Shown: piece after piece, positions 23,300 to 36,138 of the stretch
Layout of the letters: each line of letters opens with the position of its first letter
Position numbering within the stretch: the stretch's first letter is position 1
Assembly (NCBI GenBank): GCA_964019695.1
Contig: OZ026522.1
Location: 75,733,601-75,797,600, forward strand
Reading direction: 5' to 3'
Source of the DNA: Loripinus fragilis
Taxonomy: Eukaryota; Mollusca; Bivalvia; Lucinida; Lucinidae
DNA: 64,000 nucleotides
Notes under the pieces: model-generated
Told to the model about the DNA's origin: nothing
The model's input: the letters and a program-made list of their open reading frames with translations, nothing else
Databases searched by the model: none
Translations under genes and position numbers: made by a program

Positions 23300-25490
23300 C
23301 TTAAGATAAGCTTATTTTCAAAAGAGTACAGTACTCGTACATTTTGTAAAAAAAGGAGTAATGACTAACGGGAAATTTTAAGGAGTACTGAATCTGTTTG
23401 TCTTAAAAACATACACAAAGAAACAACAAACCTATTTCAACATGCAGATTAATTGAGCCTGTGCTTACTGCTTGTTTTCCTAGGCTATTCATTAATAAGA
23501 AAGCAAATAGTAAAAGTAATGAACTTGAATTTCATTTTGGCATAGTAGGTTTTTGGTTTTGCAGAAATACAACAGATGCAGTTGGGAGACGAGGCTGTGG
23601 GTTTGGGAAATAAGATGCCAATTGCAGCATTCCGTATCCCATTTTGGTGACTTGTACACTTCGGGAGGGGGTCAGTGAGTCAGGGGTTGAGTGGAAATCA
23701 TCAAAATATAGGATGTGTACTACACAGCTACTTAAAAGTTCAAGAAAACCTGATCTGAATGAGTTTATTCCCATAAATCATTAGACATACCAAAATACGA
23801 TAGGACAGACTTTTGTATAAGCCAGTACTTGTTTGGATTTCATGTATTAATTTCTCGCAACACCGATTACCTCTCTAATCACTTTTCTAAAAAGATAAAG
23901 CGGCTGAATTTCAGAAATGTTAAAGGAAATTACTGTACTTTCTTGAAAGAATGCAAACGGGCATGGATGGCTTGAATTTTTATAACTTTCTTTGCTGGCA
24001 TTTTGCAGACAGTGTGTTGTGAAACCGAAAGTAGGTCGTTTCCGATTGTTTCTGCAAGCTACACTATTGATCCACCGGAGACTAACGTGTGTTTCATTTC
24101 TAACTGATCTATATTTAGAATGCGGTTACGAAGATTTGTGATGTCTCGGTAATAAAACTAACATGCCCGAAGGGATACCAATTTTGATTTCCTCTACCTT
24201 TACTCAAACGTGAAAATAAGAAATGAAATATAACATTTCGGACATTACGCTCTGAAAAAACATTGATTGCGTAATGCTTGTTTTGATTTACGTACATGAT
24301 ACGCACAAGAACTTAAATAAATGCGTATCCTGCCAAATATTTTCGTATTTTAGGTGGTATGCAGGCTTATCTAAAGCCCTGGGGCCCCTGATAATAGCAG
24401 CCTTAAATTCTGAATATTTGCACTTTGTAACCTCATTTGAAAACAGTGTTGATCATGAGCAGCTTCAGGCTTCAATTCTGAAATTACCAAAATATTTGCT
24501 TCCATATTGCTGCATGCGTCATTCCCTTTAATTTGATACGCAACATAAATTGAGTTTTGGACTCTGCCCCAACCCCAAAGTCCACCCCTGGGGTCGGAGA
24601 CAGGACTTCTATATAAATTTACGTTTGATAGGTTTTATTTTATCATATCTCTGTCTGCATGCAAAATTTAAGTAAAAAGTACCAACTGACCAACCCCAAC
24701 TGACTGAGCTATTGCGAAATTTAAATATTTGACCACCTAAGGGGTAAGGGGGTGGGGTAAATTTTAATCACTCTCACGCTTATCTACTGGCATTGGGTAA
24801 TCATGGCCTAATAGTTGGAAGTTGTGAGATATAATAGTTTTGGAGAAATGATAAGTTTAATTCCAAAAAAAGGCCAATATTAGTCATATATATAACTTTT
24901 GCATAAGCCTAAGCCTAAGTCAAAAACCGGCCAAAACTCAACCAAAAGGTTTGAAATTACCTCCAAATTCGCACTTGACCTGTACATTATGATGCTTTAC
25001 CTTCTGTAAAATTTGAATGAAATTGTTGCGTCCCTTCAAAAGTTATTGATCGGAAACCACGATTTAGCCAAAATCTAAGTCAAAAAGCGCCATAACTCAG
25101 TCAAAGTTTTGCAGAATATCCCTTTTTTCAAACTTTGGTTATGAGGTGCGAAACGACCAGGGTTAAAAATAGAGGCGAAACGGCTAGTGGTAAACGTCTT
25201 TGGGGCGAAACGTCTTGTTACAACCAAAATAACTGAAAATACCAGCAACGGCTGATATCTCACAGTTGACACTTTGCAATAAGATCAAGTGGACATTTAT
25301 CTTGTGGGAGAACAGACAGAAATAATCATTACCTGCATTAAAGAGGAGGAACCCAAATTTAAAAGTGTATTTAATAGCACGTGTTACGTCTCTAACTCAG
25401 GAAGTGGATTCTTTTTCTGTAACAAGCAATAGCTTTTTAAGAAAAGTTTGCTGTGCATAGAAGATTCGCTTCGAACTACAATTTGCTACA
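23300..25490. other. Non-coding interior of the 6.26-kb element
   Basis: I see no gene. 24917-24960 and 25068-25115 share an aagtcaaaaa and cc(a)aaactca phrase. 25150-25220 has three ggcgaaacg-type phrases about 30 bp apart. Confidence 0.4.
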
Positions 25491-25493
25491 GAT

Positions 25494-25680
25494 GCAAATG
25501 TTGGACCCCCGGACCCCCTCTGACACCTTGAAAAATTATAGTTTTGAAAAAAAAAACATTAACAAACACCACTGTAAAACTGTAAAATAAGTTGAGGACT
25601 AAAATAAACGTTGTCAAAGCTGTTTTCTGGAAGTCAGGCCTGGACCCCCCTCCCCCACCCCTTGACAAAAATTGTGTTTA
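25494..25680. repeat. Poly-C 'ttggaccccc' repeat, partial copy
   Basis: It shares ttggacccc, then aaaattatagtttt, then aaataagttgaggacta with 62160-62402 and 63128-63432. C-runs vary in length between copies. Confidence 0.7.
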
Positions 25681-25931
25681 GTTCAATGATAGTCGATATA
25701 AAAGCAGTACGGTGGATTTTTGTTAGTAAAACCTGATGTCAACATGCATTGACTACAAACGTTGAAGTAGTTCAAGAATATCGATCCTGTAGATGCACAT
25801 CAGTTAAAGCAAATATCAACATTCATTCAACAATTAAGCGTCAACGTTTCAACTACCAACAAATGAGTTGAGTGAACGTTGATATAAGGTTGATCGACCA
25901 ATCAACCTAATTTCAACATGCCTGCTGGGAT

Positions 25932-26390
25932 GTTCAAAATAAGGATTATCAATATTAAGTAAGTCGTCTAAATATCTGGAGATGGAGTTAAAAGCTTCAA
26001 TAATATAATATCAGTGTGATTATTGTTTGACAGAGACAACATGAAGTCCCTCATTACAAAACAAAAACAAATCTGCAACAAGTGGAGCACAATAAGTACC
26101 CATTGGAATACCTACAATTTGTCTATATAATTTCTAGCCAAATCTTATTAATATATTGTCCCTAAGATAATGGAGAGCATCACACATTTTCTGACCTGAC
26201 CACATCTTATATTGTTTAGGTTGTTCAGAAGTAAAAAAGGCACTGTCCTCATAACAAGCCAAATAAAGTGAGCCCTCTCTGTTAAAATTTGTTCAATTAA
26301 CTGCGTTAGTTTTTCTTTAGTTAGATTTATAGGCAACATAGTATAGAGAGTAGAATCCCGGCAGCCCATCGGCTTCCGCTGCCTCATACC
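25932..26390 (-). pseudogene. Reverse transcriptase relic, catalytic part (Penelope-like type)
   Basis: Read on the minus strand from about 26390, frames interrupted by a stop and shifts contain a helix-rich stretch and then VGIPMGTYCAPLVADLFLFC (near 26060-26125), followed by YLDDLL close to 25965. G-x-P-M-G plus Y-x-DD are the conserved motifs of reverse transcriptase domains. The Asp pair is intact, but the frame is broken around 26040. The rest of the gene lies at 19300-19663, beyond the inserted element. Confidence 0.65.
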
Positions 26391-26699
26391 CCAGGGGTCG
26401 TCATGGCAAATGACTGGTGCATTTTATTTTTCTTATTATGTTATATGCTAGCAAGTATTTACATACTTTACATAATCGTCTCAAGCTCTGGCCCAGAAGA
26501 GCCTCCAGTGCACAGACAAGTGATCTGATAATTTCTCAAAGTTAAGCAAAGAGTTTACAGATCATGATAAACACATTTTATCTTCCGACTATTAAAATGG
26601 ATTAATCTATCCGTCTGTCTGTCAGTAGACCAAATATTTGGTTACTTTGTTAGCGCAACAGTAGACCTGAATGGGTAAACGAATGTGTTGCGTCATAGG

Positions 26700-26826
26700 C
26701 ATATTAACCACCCGCTGGTCCTTTGTCCTTTGAATGGATTCATTAGCATATTTTAAATTTTAGGACCGACCACTCGCTGGTCCTTTGTCCTTTAGATTTT
26801 TTCATTGGTTGGATTTTAAATCCTAG
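26700..26826. repeat. ~62-bp tandem duplication
   Basis: Two units share accacccgctggtcctttg or accactcgctggtcctttg, followed by tcctttga and tcattrg. Slight divergence only. Confidence 0.8.
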
Positions 26827-27219
26827 ATCACAACGTGTCATCTAAAAAAAAGAATTTGACAACCATAAAACTTAAAAAAGTTTCAAAAATGTAACCCTCC
26901 AGATTTTAAGCATTTTGCTTACATCATCCAAACTTAATTTAGGAGAGAAGATAAAATCAGCAGTAATTTATATAAAAATGACATTTTCCTTACAAAATCT
27001 AAACCTAATTAAGGAATTAAGATCTCTAACTTTTATGTAGGTGAAACATTTTTAATGTTGTCTTTTCATACCTCTCATAATGTGCAAAGCACCAGAAATA
27101 TTTTTTTCAGTAATACCAGAAACATTTTTTTTCAACTGAAAATTTATACTTACTAAAAACAAAGCAAAACTATTTTAATTGCTCTTTTTATCTTGGTTAT
27201 CAGTAGTTCCTATTTTGAA

Positions 27220-27900
27220 CAAAAATAGTAAGTGAGTATGGTCAGGAAATACCACAATCACAAACCGCAGACAACCCTTTGGCACTTTGAGGAAGAGCCC
27301 CTCAACCATCACGAGACACCAGGAAGACAAATTAAGCAAAGCAACCAGCTCTATCTTCCCCATCAGGATGTTTGCAATACTAGAATGGACATAAAGTAAC
27401 GTAAAACAATACAAGAACAATTACAGACTCCCACAATGGGAGTAACAATAAACAAAAAGTAAACATAACAGAACCACTGCCTTAGAACAGACAGCAGCGT
27501 AAGCCACCGGGGGGGGGGGGGCTTAAATGTATTTTACTGGTACCAAATCTTCGCTCTAGATTCTGCTGTTGTTGAAGAACAAGAAATGTTCAGCTCGCAT
27601 GGAGGCCATCTAACTAATGCAATGTATCGTCATGGAGAAACACTCTGATCAAATTAACACATTATGATGAAACAAAGAAAAGGCTCATGACTCACAGATA
27701 GTCAGAGCTAAAGAAAACTCAAGTTGAGCCATGGTAGATCCAGCCACAGATAAGCATCAGGCACCAACATACCGATTAAAGCTTTACGTCAGAGCCGTCA
27801 TAGAGTCTGAGGCCTGACCCACCGTCGTGCAATTAAAGAGGAAACCATAGCTATAAACCGTGATTGGGTTTACAACTATGCATGCAAACTTTTATTTTTC
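27220..27900 (-). repeat. ~660-bp dispersed repeat, copy 2
   Basis: It aligns over its full length with 18480-19140, including the G run (27500-27512) and the end phrase gtttacaactatgcatgca. Confidence 0.85.
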
Positions 27901-29114
27901 TACGTATCAAATGAAAGTTTAATCCATATTCCTTTTTGCTGCTAAACAAATTTTAAGTAGTATACTAAAAGCACATTAATAGTTAGCTACCTAAAAATGA
28001 AAGAAACACTTTATACTTTTATGATTTATTTTGTGATTCAGGCACTTGCCCACTACTGAATCAGACTTCAACAGAGCCATACAGGTTTATTTTTGGCACA
28101 CAAACAGGTTCTTCAATACTTTAATGGTGACAGGAGCATTCTACTATTTATATTAGAAGAGGAATTTTATGCGTTATTCAAAACAAGAACTTGGTGTTAT
28201 GATTGGATTATTTATTAGGCGGTGGAATAGAAATTTGCTGGCTATAGCAAATTCAAACATTTTAAGCATAAGGTGACCAGATTTTTTTTCAATATTCGTG
28301 GGTGGACGTTTATTAGAGTCTCAATCTTTTGGGAAATATGCTTGAAAAAGCGCTGTTTTGGCATCCAAACTTGGGGACGGGTGTTTATAGAGATTTTACA
28401 GTACTTGATATACTCAAAAGTTACCTGTGCTGATTCTTTGACTTTTATTCATCCGATTTACTTTTCCCATAAGAATAATTCCACGCACACTTTGCCATTG
28501 AAAAATATAAGTCTAAAAAACTGGGGATTTTAGTCATACTGCTAAAAAGCGCATACAAGAAAATCCAAAATGAATTTCAAACTTGCCATTCATCTAATAT
28601 GCAATCTTTTGCTATGAAATATAATGAAAAAAATTCAGTCTTTACAAATTTTACATATTTGTATCTGTATCATGTCGAGCTGAATTAATGAGAAATGTCA
28701 CGAAAACTGATTTTAATAAAAACAACTTTGTGTACTCGCTTTAAGATCGTTTTATCTCTGTGAAAACGTGTACCCTTGGTCATTCCTTAACAAAAAAATG
28801 TGACCTATCGTGTCGTCAAGATTGAGTGATTATACCTCATATTTCGCTTATTATAGGTCTGATTTTGACAGGATTCATATCCTTTGGTCATGCCAGATTG
28901 AAACCTCATAACTTACCATGTTGTTATGCTTTAGTGGTGGTCTTCTCCTCATGTTTTACGTACAAGGATTCGATTATTGCCTTATGCATGGATTTGTACA
29001 TGTCAGGCATACAATAATTTTTGTAATCTTTAGGACAAAGGATAACGAACGCAAGTCGTTTTTGTGACATATTTATTTCTTTACAATAAAGGTACAATAT
29101 ATACATTCTGTTTT
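27901..29114. other. Non-coding stretch before the Polinton remnant
   Basis: No gene is recognised. Around 28305-28390 a gacgtttattagagtctc / gggtgtttatagag pair looks like a MITE fragment. I looked for an inverted match to 41260-41500 that could be a Polinton terminal repeat and did not see one. Confidence 0.35.
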
Positions 29115-31209
29115 AAATACAATAATGGCCATATGCCAACAAGGATATGCCATCGGGTCGAAGCCAGCGTTTGTCATTGTAAGAACTCAAAGTCTTTTTT
29201 CTCACTTTCTCACAAACAATGTTATGGGAATGTGAGGGGATGAGGTCCATTGAAGATAATTTCATTCTTTTCGAACAGCGTTTTTTTGTAAAGGTTAAAA
29301 CAGAGATATTTTTTTATTATAGCTCTGGCTACACCTTTAGTTTTCTTGTTTTCAACATCTGTGCTATCCTCTTGGTGCAGGGTGGCGTACATCTTCGACC
29401 TCAGACCACAAAATTTCCGTATAACCCTGCCGTTTAACTCATCTTTAAATTTTATTGCCCAAACAGTGTAATTAACTGGATTTTGGATAGTCAGAAAAAT
29501 CGAAAAGATAACTGTCCTTCCACATGTCCTCGTAAATATCTTGCGTTTCTACATAGAACAAAAAAGAGTCAGTATCCGTACACAATAACTGACACTGTGT
29601 AGCATATTTGCGTTTCAGATATAAGTAACGAAACTGATAAATCAATACCTTACTTAGATCGAAAACGATTTGATCAGCATAGACGGGTTTAGCTTTTTCT
29701 CTTGACTGGTCAAGGTCACGTCAAGATGGTTTTTTCTGACATTCTAAAAGTTTCCTGAAGCAACTACAGTTAAGTATTTTGTTAAAGGATTTCTTTAATT
29801 CCGTCTTAGCCTCGGCACGCCTCATGGTGTTAAAATCAATGTACGGTTAAAGCCAGGCTTCTTGATCAAACTCCAAGACAGTATGAATGGTTTTAATTTG
29901 TAAACCGAGCTGCAAGTATAATTTCAAATTCCTGTAATGCAAAACATACCTATCCTTATCACAAAGCGTACAAAGCATTTTTTCCTATTTTGGTCGTTTA
30001 ACCAATCCCCGTAATTCCTCCTAGGCTTGCTTCGCATATGGAGAAAGTTTGTTATCCATGATGCTACGTTTTTCTGGTGCCAACGGGAAACAATTATGGT
30101 CATCGTGCAAGTAGGAAGGATAACTCAGGCTTCTTTCGATCAGATAACCTTTCTTGGAGTCATCAGGCACTAGGAGCACGTCAAACTTTGCAATTTTTTC
30201 TTTGGAGAGGCGTCGGAATCCTCCGATAGGTAATGGTTGTTGACACCCCCAACCGTAAACTCACTGAGGTTATTGGCATCGATAAACATGATATATGCAT
30301 GCTCAAGATGGGGATCGTAATAGTCCATATACGGATTATTGGCTTGAGAATATCGAGATGAAATTTGACTGACACCCCCTCTACAAGCTCTTTCCCAAAG
30401 AAGAAGGTCGTCTATGTCCTTGATCAAGTCTAAATTCACTTTTGTCATCTGCAGCATAGCCGCCCAAGACAGTCCCGGTGCAGAATAAAAATGACAGAGA
30501 TCCAACTTATAATCTCGTAAAGCAATGTTTCTAAAGTTTTCAAAAATATCTGTTAGGAGGAGAACGTACGTTTTCAAGTACAGATCGCTGTGTTCCCCTA
30601 AAATGGATATGTTAAGGCGTTGAAACACGTTGCAGTCGTGGTTATAATCTTTGTTCGATATATGGGACTTTTTGATTTTGGAGCAGAAAGCATCTTTACA
30701 TGGTAAACACGTTTCCTGAAACCTAATTTCGTCGTTCATATAGTCATAGGGAACAAATTTTTTCGCAATAATAAATTTGCCACTTGGCGGTCTGTAAACT
30801 TGCAAGAAAATTGTTTGAAATTAGTGACGCCTCCCAGATATTTTAAATTCTCCGTTAAAGCATCCAGCGAACAGCTTAAAAACTGGTAGCTGTCAAGATA
30901 ACGTAGATCACCCAAACTGAAACTGATGTACCCTTCCATATTCTGTGGAATACACTTTATGCCCTTCAACTGGGCTTCATACTCACCAATCTACTGACAG
31001 ATGATATGACTGTCAGAATTGCGAAGACCATGAAATATCACTGGAATAAAACTGCAAATCCTAAAGCCTAAGTTACAGGTACCGCATGCGGCCCCTCGAT
31101 ACAGGCCAGTTACGTGATCATGATACATGACTTTGTTGCTCTCCTCTTCAGCGAAAGGACTTTCAAATATGAAACAATGTGTTGCATCTGCGAATGTTAC
31201 GATGCAGAA

Positions 31210-33672
31210 TAGATGGAACAACAGAATCAGTGATGGTTGCGTATACGCACAAATACGCAAAGGTTTAGGTATGCACCTGGTCACCTATTCGAACCATGAT
31301 ACGGTACCTTTTCTACTAATAGTCCCAATAAAAGGTCGGTTTGTCTGAGATGGAATTCATTGTGTCTATATTTATCAGTGCTTGCACGATTTCGTTACTT
31401 TTCTTGAATATCTTAAAAATCTTGTGCATTTTTCAATATATAAAGGATGGAATTTCCCATTCTTTTTAGGGGACATTTTAAACATACCGTTGAAAGGTTT
31501 GAATTAGAGACGCTATTCATTATTATAAAAGGTACGTGAAGTTATATATATTTTTACTGTGTTGAAATTGTACATGACAGGGCGATGGCGATTCATGTTA
31601 TTGCATTGAATCGCGATGTCTCTAGCATGTCAAATTGTATTGAAATAATAAGTCACTCGTTTTCTATTTTGTCGTCTGTTGAATCGGCCAGCATTCCGTG
31701 TATGAGTTCTTTCGGGTGTTATCAATAACGTCCCGTTTTTTCAGTGAAAATAGCGATTGTTACGCACTTGCGTATGAAGCTACGCACATGCGTAATGCCT
31801 AAAAATCTGCTGGGACCATTCTTGAGGCTATAGTAAAAGCTGTCTGGATGCACTCATGGGGTTATTTCCGACAAAAGTAGTCACAGGCCATGTCGGGCCT
31901 GCACATTAAACTATAATGGTATGCTGAAAGATTTACCAGGGACCGATAGGTGAAAAACAATTTTAGCAGCTAGATTTTAAGTTGTGGTGATTTTATATGG
32001 CGTTGTTGGAAAGACGATTTAACTGCCAGTGATAGTCGGCTTTCTGTAGCGACCTGTATGTGTCACCTCGAGTTATATCTGACGCATATAAGAATAAGGG
32101 TAAGGTGCATACACTACAACACACTTACATAAATAAGGTGATAGCTGACATGTATGTTTAGAGATTAGGTAGGTGTAATGTTACACCAAAGTAAATGTAA
32201 AAATATTTGTTACACCAAAGTAAATGTAAAAATATTTGTTACACCAAAATAAATGTAAAAAGAATATTGTACGGTTTTACACACATAAAACAGCAGAATG
32301 TAATCTCTCAATATTGATGTACATATGTTTGCCGTGAGGTCATAATTAGTTGTTTACAACTGATACGTTATACATGTACGAAATTAGCCTGTGGGCAGGG
32401 TGATGTCCGACGTAAACGTCCAAACGTTACGTCGGCACCACACTGTTCAACCTTTTCCTGGAATTTTAAGAGAATTGGTATCAGTATTTGTAAACCTCGA
32501 AACTATCTAGATAACGTGACCTTGAAGGGAAAAAGGGCCACGGGATCATGATGTTTCGGCTGCGATAGCATCTCAACCAGGGTGACGTTACGACAGTGTA
32601 TTGGAAATTTTGTTACATATGGGTTTGTTTGGCATAAGAGGTATTGTTTAGCGCTGACATAGGCCAGTCACTAAAAATACTTCTCTATTATATAATTTTG
32701 AGTGTGGATATTTAGAAGAGCTGATCCATCCTAACCGCATGGGAGCCGTTAGCCATACACCCACGGGTGAGGGCTAATCGCGCGCTTATAGGGTTAGGCT
32801 GTAATTTAAAAGAGTATGACCACTGAAATTATTTCTATTTTTGTGAACTTCAAACGAACAACTCCATTATTGACGCAACAGAGTGATTCTGAGATTCTAA
32901 AAGTAGATTGTTTTTTGCAGAATCGTCTCTTGTGTCCCCTCCTACGTTGGAGGCTGAATGTTGGTGAGCCAAATGATTGATACCTGAGGGCACTTATTAG
33001 CTGTCCCCCTCAGGCCACGACCAGCGTGAATCAGGCCCAATTGTTACATCCAACCACGTAGAATAGCCCGAGTTGGGAGCCAACTGGCTTGAATTGTTAT
33101 AAGTGAATCTGACATCCCAACGTGGGGATACGATCAGGGACCGTTGTATAGGAAGAACCACTTATACTAATCTTGACGTCTAGAACGACGATCAATGTTA
33201 CGTGCAAGAAATAATATGCGAAACCAGTGACGACAAAAGTACAGGTTCGATCACCTCAGCCCCGATGGTCTGAAGTAGACAACGTGCGGCTAAGAAGACA
33301 TAGTGTTCGCGAGACGCGTGAAATATCAACAGTTATAGTGTACGCGGGACGCGTATAATCTCGAGATTTCTCGTCAATACGAGAACTGAAATATAAAAGG
33401 GCCCAATTTTTTTTTCTATGAGAACTTTAGTTTTATGTTAATCATATTCTTTACGTCTTTTATTTCTGACTAGTTGACGTACATCTAGAGCAGGACACTC
33501 CAAGATTGATTCTAATTGAAATGATCTTGGAGTGGCAACTTGCCCTAGTATAGGATGGTCAATTAGCCATAAATAACAGCGTAGGTGGTGTCATTGTATA
33601 TTAATGTGTTGTTGATGTTTTCTTAGTACATAAAGTACTGAAAAGTTTTTGCTAGTTGTGTGCATTATTTTT
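31210..33672. mobile_element. ~2.46-kb insertion inside the polymerase gene
   Basis: Polymerase coding similarity stops at the end of the frame near 33672 and resumes near 31212. The block has no long open frame. It contains a 29-bp triplicated repeat (32177-32262), short inverted phrases around 31760-31796 (ttacgcacttgcgt, acgcacatgcgtaa) and, near 33393, a TATA-like aaatataaaagggccc resembling an LTR promoter. I could not fix terminal repeats or a target duplication. A decayed intron is a weaker alternative, since the right side lacks a GT donor. Confidence 0.55.
32177..32262. repeat. 29-bp tandem repeat, three copies
   Basis: Three units of gttacaccaaagtaaatg plus taaaaatattt. The third has one substitution. 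Confidence 0.9.
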
Positions 33673-35291
33673 CCCTGGTAGCATCGTCATCGCATAAAGG
33701 AATTTTCCAATAAGATTTTCCCTCTTCCTTCCTGACCCGCTGTAACAGCGAAGGCAATATGATTTTCTCACTCATTTTAAGCGGTATGATATGACTAGAT
33801 ATCTCCTTGATTTCTTTTTCTTTCAACAAACATTCAATGAATCTACGAGAAGCATCAGGTCTGCAATAAATCACGCTCCCTTTCTTATACCTAGGATCCG
33901 TGCATATGTGTTTATATCCAAAGCTACATACGTCTAGGCGCTTTATGACAGCAGTGCTTGACTTTGCAGGGTTTTGTTCACACGTCTCAAAGTCGCAATA
34001 AATAACGAATGGACAACTCATTTTCTTCTTAAAATCCTTAAATGACAGTATGTCATCAACACCTTTTTGCTGGAGCACATTTTTTTTGTTCTCTGTTCAC
34101 AGCACAAAATTCCTTATGATTCATCATCAGGTCCTCTCGAAAAAAGCCATTTAGACAATAAGGGCAAAAGTAAGTGACATCCTTATGACTTTTTGTTCTA
34201 TATAGATACCTATTCAAATTATGTATGTGACAATAATGAGACAAATCACCTTTTTGAAGATGGAGCAAATTGACATGATGTTTCCGTCCCATTTGCCTCG
34301 TAATTCTAAGAGGGAAAATTTCCTTATTTTCATATCCGAATACCTTTATGGAAAATGTTTCATTTTGCTTCTCAAACCGGTTAAGTTTTGATAATGATAA
34401 GGGAAAATTAATACCTTTCATATTCAGTTCTTGTTCGTACAGAATGTAATGGTGAACCTCATCTGCCTTCTCGTTAACGTTATGAATGTCAGCTAATATT
34501 GCCCAAAACGAAACATTATTATCTGTGTTCTTGATATTTAACACTGAATGAGAATTTATGAGTGTCTTGGGTAATTCCACGTTTGAAGATCTGCCTAAAG
34601 GTATGTACAGAACGGTATGTATACATGTCCAGCTGTTTCACCGGTGGCAATATCCATCTGGAAGACTCGTGAATATACTTTTCCAAGCCCACGACCAGTT
34701 TCTGTAGCACGTGATTTAAGTTGGGACTTTCGAACGTTTCCTCGCTAAGAAGCCTATATGTAAAGCTTCTGAAAAATGGTTCTACAGTGTAGACTTCCCC
34801 ATCTCGATCTTCTCTTACGAGTTCCACTTCAGCCACTACGTACCATTTAATGCCATTTTGTCTAACTTTTGCCAAAAGGTGTTTCTCGATCCCTGGTCTA
34901 ACATTAGCAAGAAACTTTACTAAGTCAAATCTGTCAATTCCAACCAGTCGTAATGTGCGAATTTCGGTAGCACCATTGATGGCAGATCGAATTTGCCCGC
35001 CTGTTTGCTGGCGATGCGATTCGTTGTGACGTATCAGCTCTCTCAGTGTAGAAAACGACCTGCAACAAGTAGAACAAATAAATTTCCTCTCTGCCGTACA
35101 CAATGCAGATTTTTTATGTTTGAACAACGAAGTTTGGTGGGTATACTGCTTTCTACAAGTTTCACATTTAAACGTCCTCTTATGAGCCAACTCGTGTTTA
35201 ATATATCCCCATTTTGTTTGAAACTCCTGACCACAAACTCCACATAGATACATCTTGGTTTGACTGGTCACATGTGAGCTTAGGCTCATCT

Positions 35292-35797
35292 TTAATATGG
35301 TATCCATCTTGCGCATTTTTTGTTGCCCAAAAATTCCGTAAATGTGTGTTTCACAAATTGTGGGTTTTTCTTTTGTCCACCAAACTGATCACTCTGCAGG
35401 TGGCCGTCGTTAGATTTACTTCTGATAGACGTGAAGCTGTTAACTTTTACAGTGACTGGTTTCATCCTTTCGTTCTCATCTTTGCTGTTCATATTATCTT
35501 GATCATTGATGCGATTCGGTGGTTTTGAAAGCGATGATAATTCTTTCAAATTCATAGGGCAAGGAGAGTCATTTAAATTCATTTTATCATTGTTATGTGT
35601 CAGTGATTTTGAAATATTTTGTTAACATCTCCTACAGATTCATTTGCATTCAAATGCGTAGGATTGTCACTGGTATGCGGTTTAAGGTATCCATTCTCTG
35701 CACAGCTTTCATTACGATCATGATAACAGATATTTACACTTTCATATAAGAGTTTTTCATATTCCGCTTTGGGTATTAAAACAAGCTCTTTCGCCAT
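35292..35797 (-). pseudogene. Unknown Polinton gene, one frameshift
   Basis: Frame 35600-35797 begins MAKELVLIPKAEYEKLLYES. A shifted frame, 35292-35582, ends with VKHTFTEFLGNKKCARWIPY. From memory, small Polinton and adintovirus proteins can start and end in this way, so I treat the two as one gene of about 165 residues. The middle is rich in N, D, S and K and probably disordered. It overlaps the start of the polymerase by about 25 bp. Function unknown. Confidence 0.5.
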
Positions 35798-35827
35798 GAT
35801 AGATCAATTGATCTAACCACTTTATGA

Positions 35828-36133
35828 CTATGTACTTTTGAAGACCTTTATCATAAGATGAAAAATGTTGAAATGTTTCTGGAGCATCTGCTTTTTTCTA
35901 AGGTTAGGCATACGTCTGTTTACAAAACTCGGAATGACAGCCTGATATCTCTGTAAACACTTTTTATCCTTGTCCGGTAAACTTCCATAGCCATGCAGTG
36001 TGTTAAATATAATTTCTACTACAGTTTCGATTTGGCGTGTGGAAATAGTTTGTAACAAGGCATGTCCTCGTTTTTTGTCGGCATTAAGGAGAAGTCCCAC
36101 GAAGTAGGCTTTCTTCAACAGCTTTGGTCGCAT
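35828..36133 (-). CDS. Unknown conserved Polinton protein
   Basis: A 101-codon intact frame, starting MRPKLLKKAYFVGLLLNADK, with a TRQIETVVEIIFNTLHGYG helix and a basic NRRMPNLRKKQMLQKH tail. It lies between the ATPase and the next small gene on the same strand. I recall similar small basic proteins in other elements of this type but know no function. Possible roles are DNA binding or virion structure, and neither is shown. Confidence 0.5.
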   Translation of the reverse strand: MRPKLLKKAYFVGLLLNADKKRGHALLQTISTRQIETVVEIIFNTLHGYGSLPDKDKKCLQRYQAVIPSFVNRRMPNLRKKQMLQKHFNIFHLMIKVFKST

Positions 36134-36138
36134 GGTAA

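Larger units (their letters stand above)
19666..25929. mobile_element. 6264-bp TIR element inserted in the reverse transcriptase relic
   Basis: The ends are CCCAGCGGGCATG and, inverted, CCCAGCAGGCATG. Removing it joins the two halves of a reverse transcriptase frame across ccat-at-gttc, which shows an AT duplication (19664-19665, 25930-25931). Subterminal repeats of ttgattcaacgttgac type occur at both ends (19680-19930, 25740-25920). A 2-bp AT duplication is what I recall for ISL2EU-type transposons. No transposase is recognisable inside, so this is a non-autonomous or composite element that has collected other repeats. Confidence 0.75.
29119..35316 (-). pseudogene. Zinc-finger plus protein-primed DNA polymerase B, broken and interrupted
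   Basis: The gene begins at 35316 with three C2H2-type fingers (CGVCGQEF..H..H, CETCRKQY, CSTCCRSF), then a conserved N-terminal region through 34519 and on in another frame to 34056. Frame 33665-34078 contains the exonuclease block VIYCDFETC. An insertion (31210-33672) follows. The exonuclease domain resumes with a zinc/HNH-like block (HDHVTGLYRGAACGTCN, near 31090-31130) and SLGDLRYLDSYQFLS (30736-30969). Frame 30170-30805 holds the APGLSW and ERACRGGVSQ blocks and IMFIDANNL. Polymerase motif TDTDS is at 29564-29579, and a C-terminal LLAYGHY lies near 29115-29135. The protein would exceed 1100 residues, copying the element DNA with a protein primer. At least five frame breaks and several stops make it inactive as read. 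Confidence 0.88.

Noticed and set aside
24274..24531. 85-codon plus-strand frame as possible transposase of the 6.26-kb element
   Set aside because: No catalytic motif, no neighbouring frames that extend it.
28273..28533. 86-codon plus-strand frame
   Set aside because: Overlaps a gacgtttattagag MITE-like phrase and has no recognisable motif.
28800..29110. Left terminal inverted repeat of the Polinton
   Set aside because: No inverted match to 41260-41500 was found by eye; a dot plot would decide.
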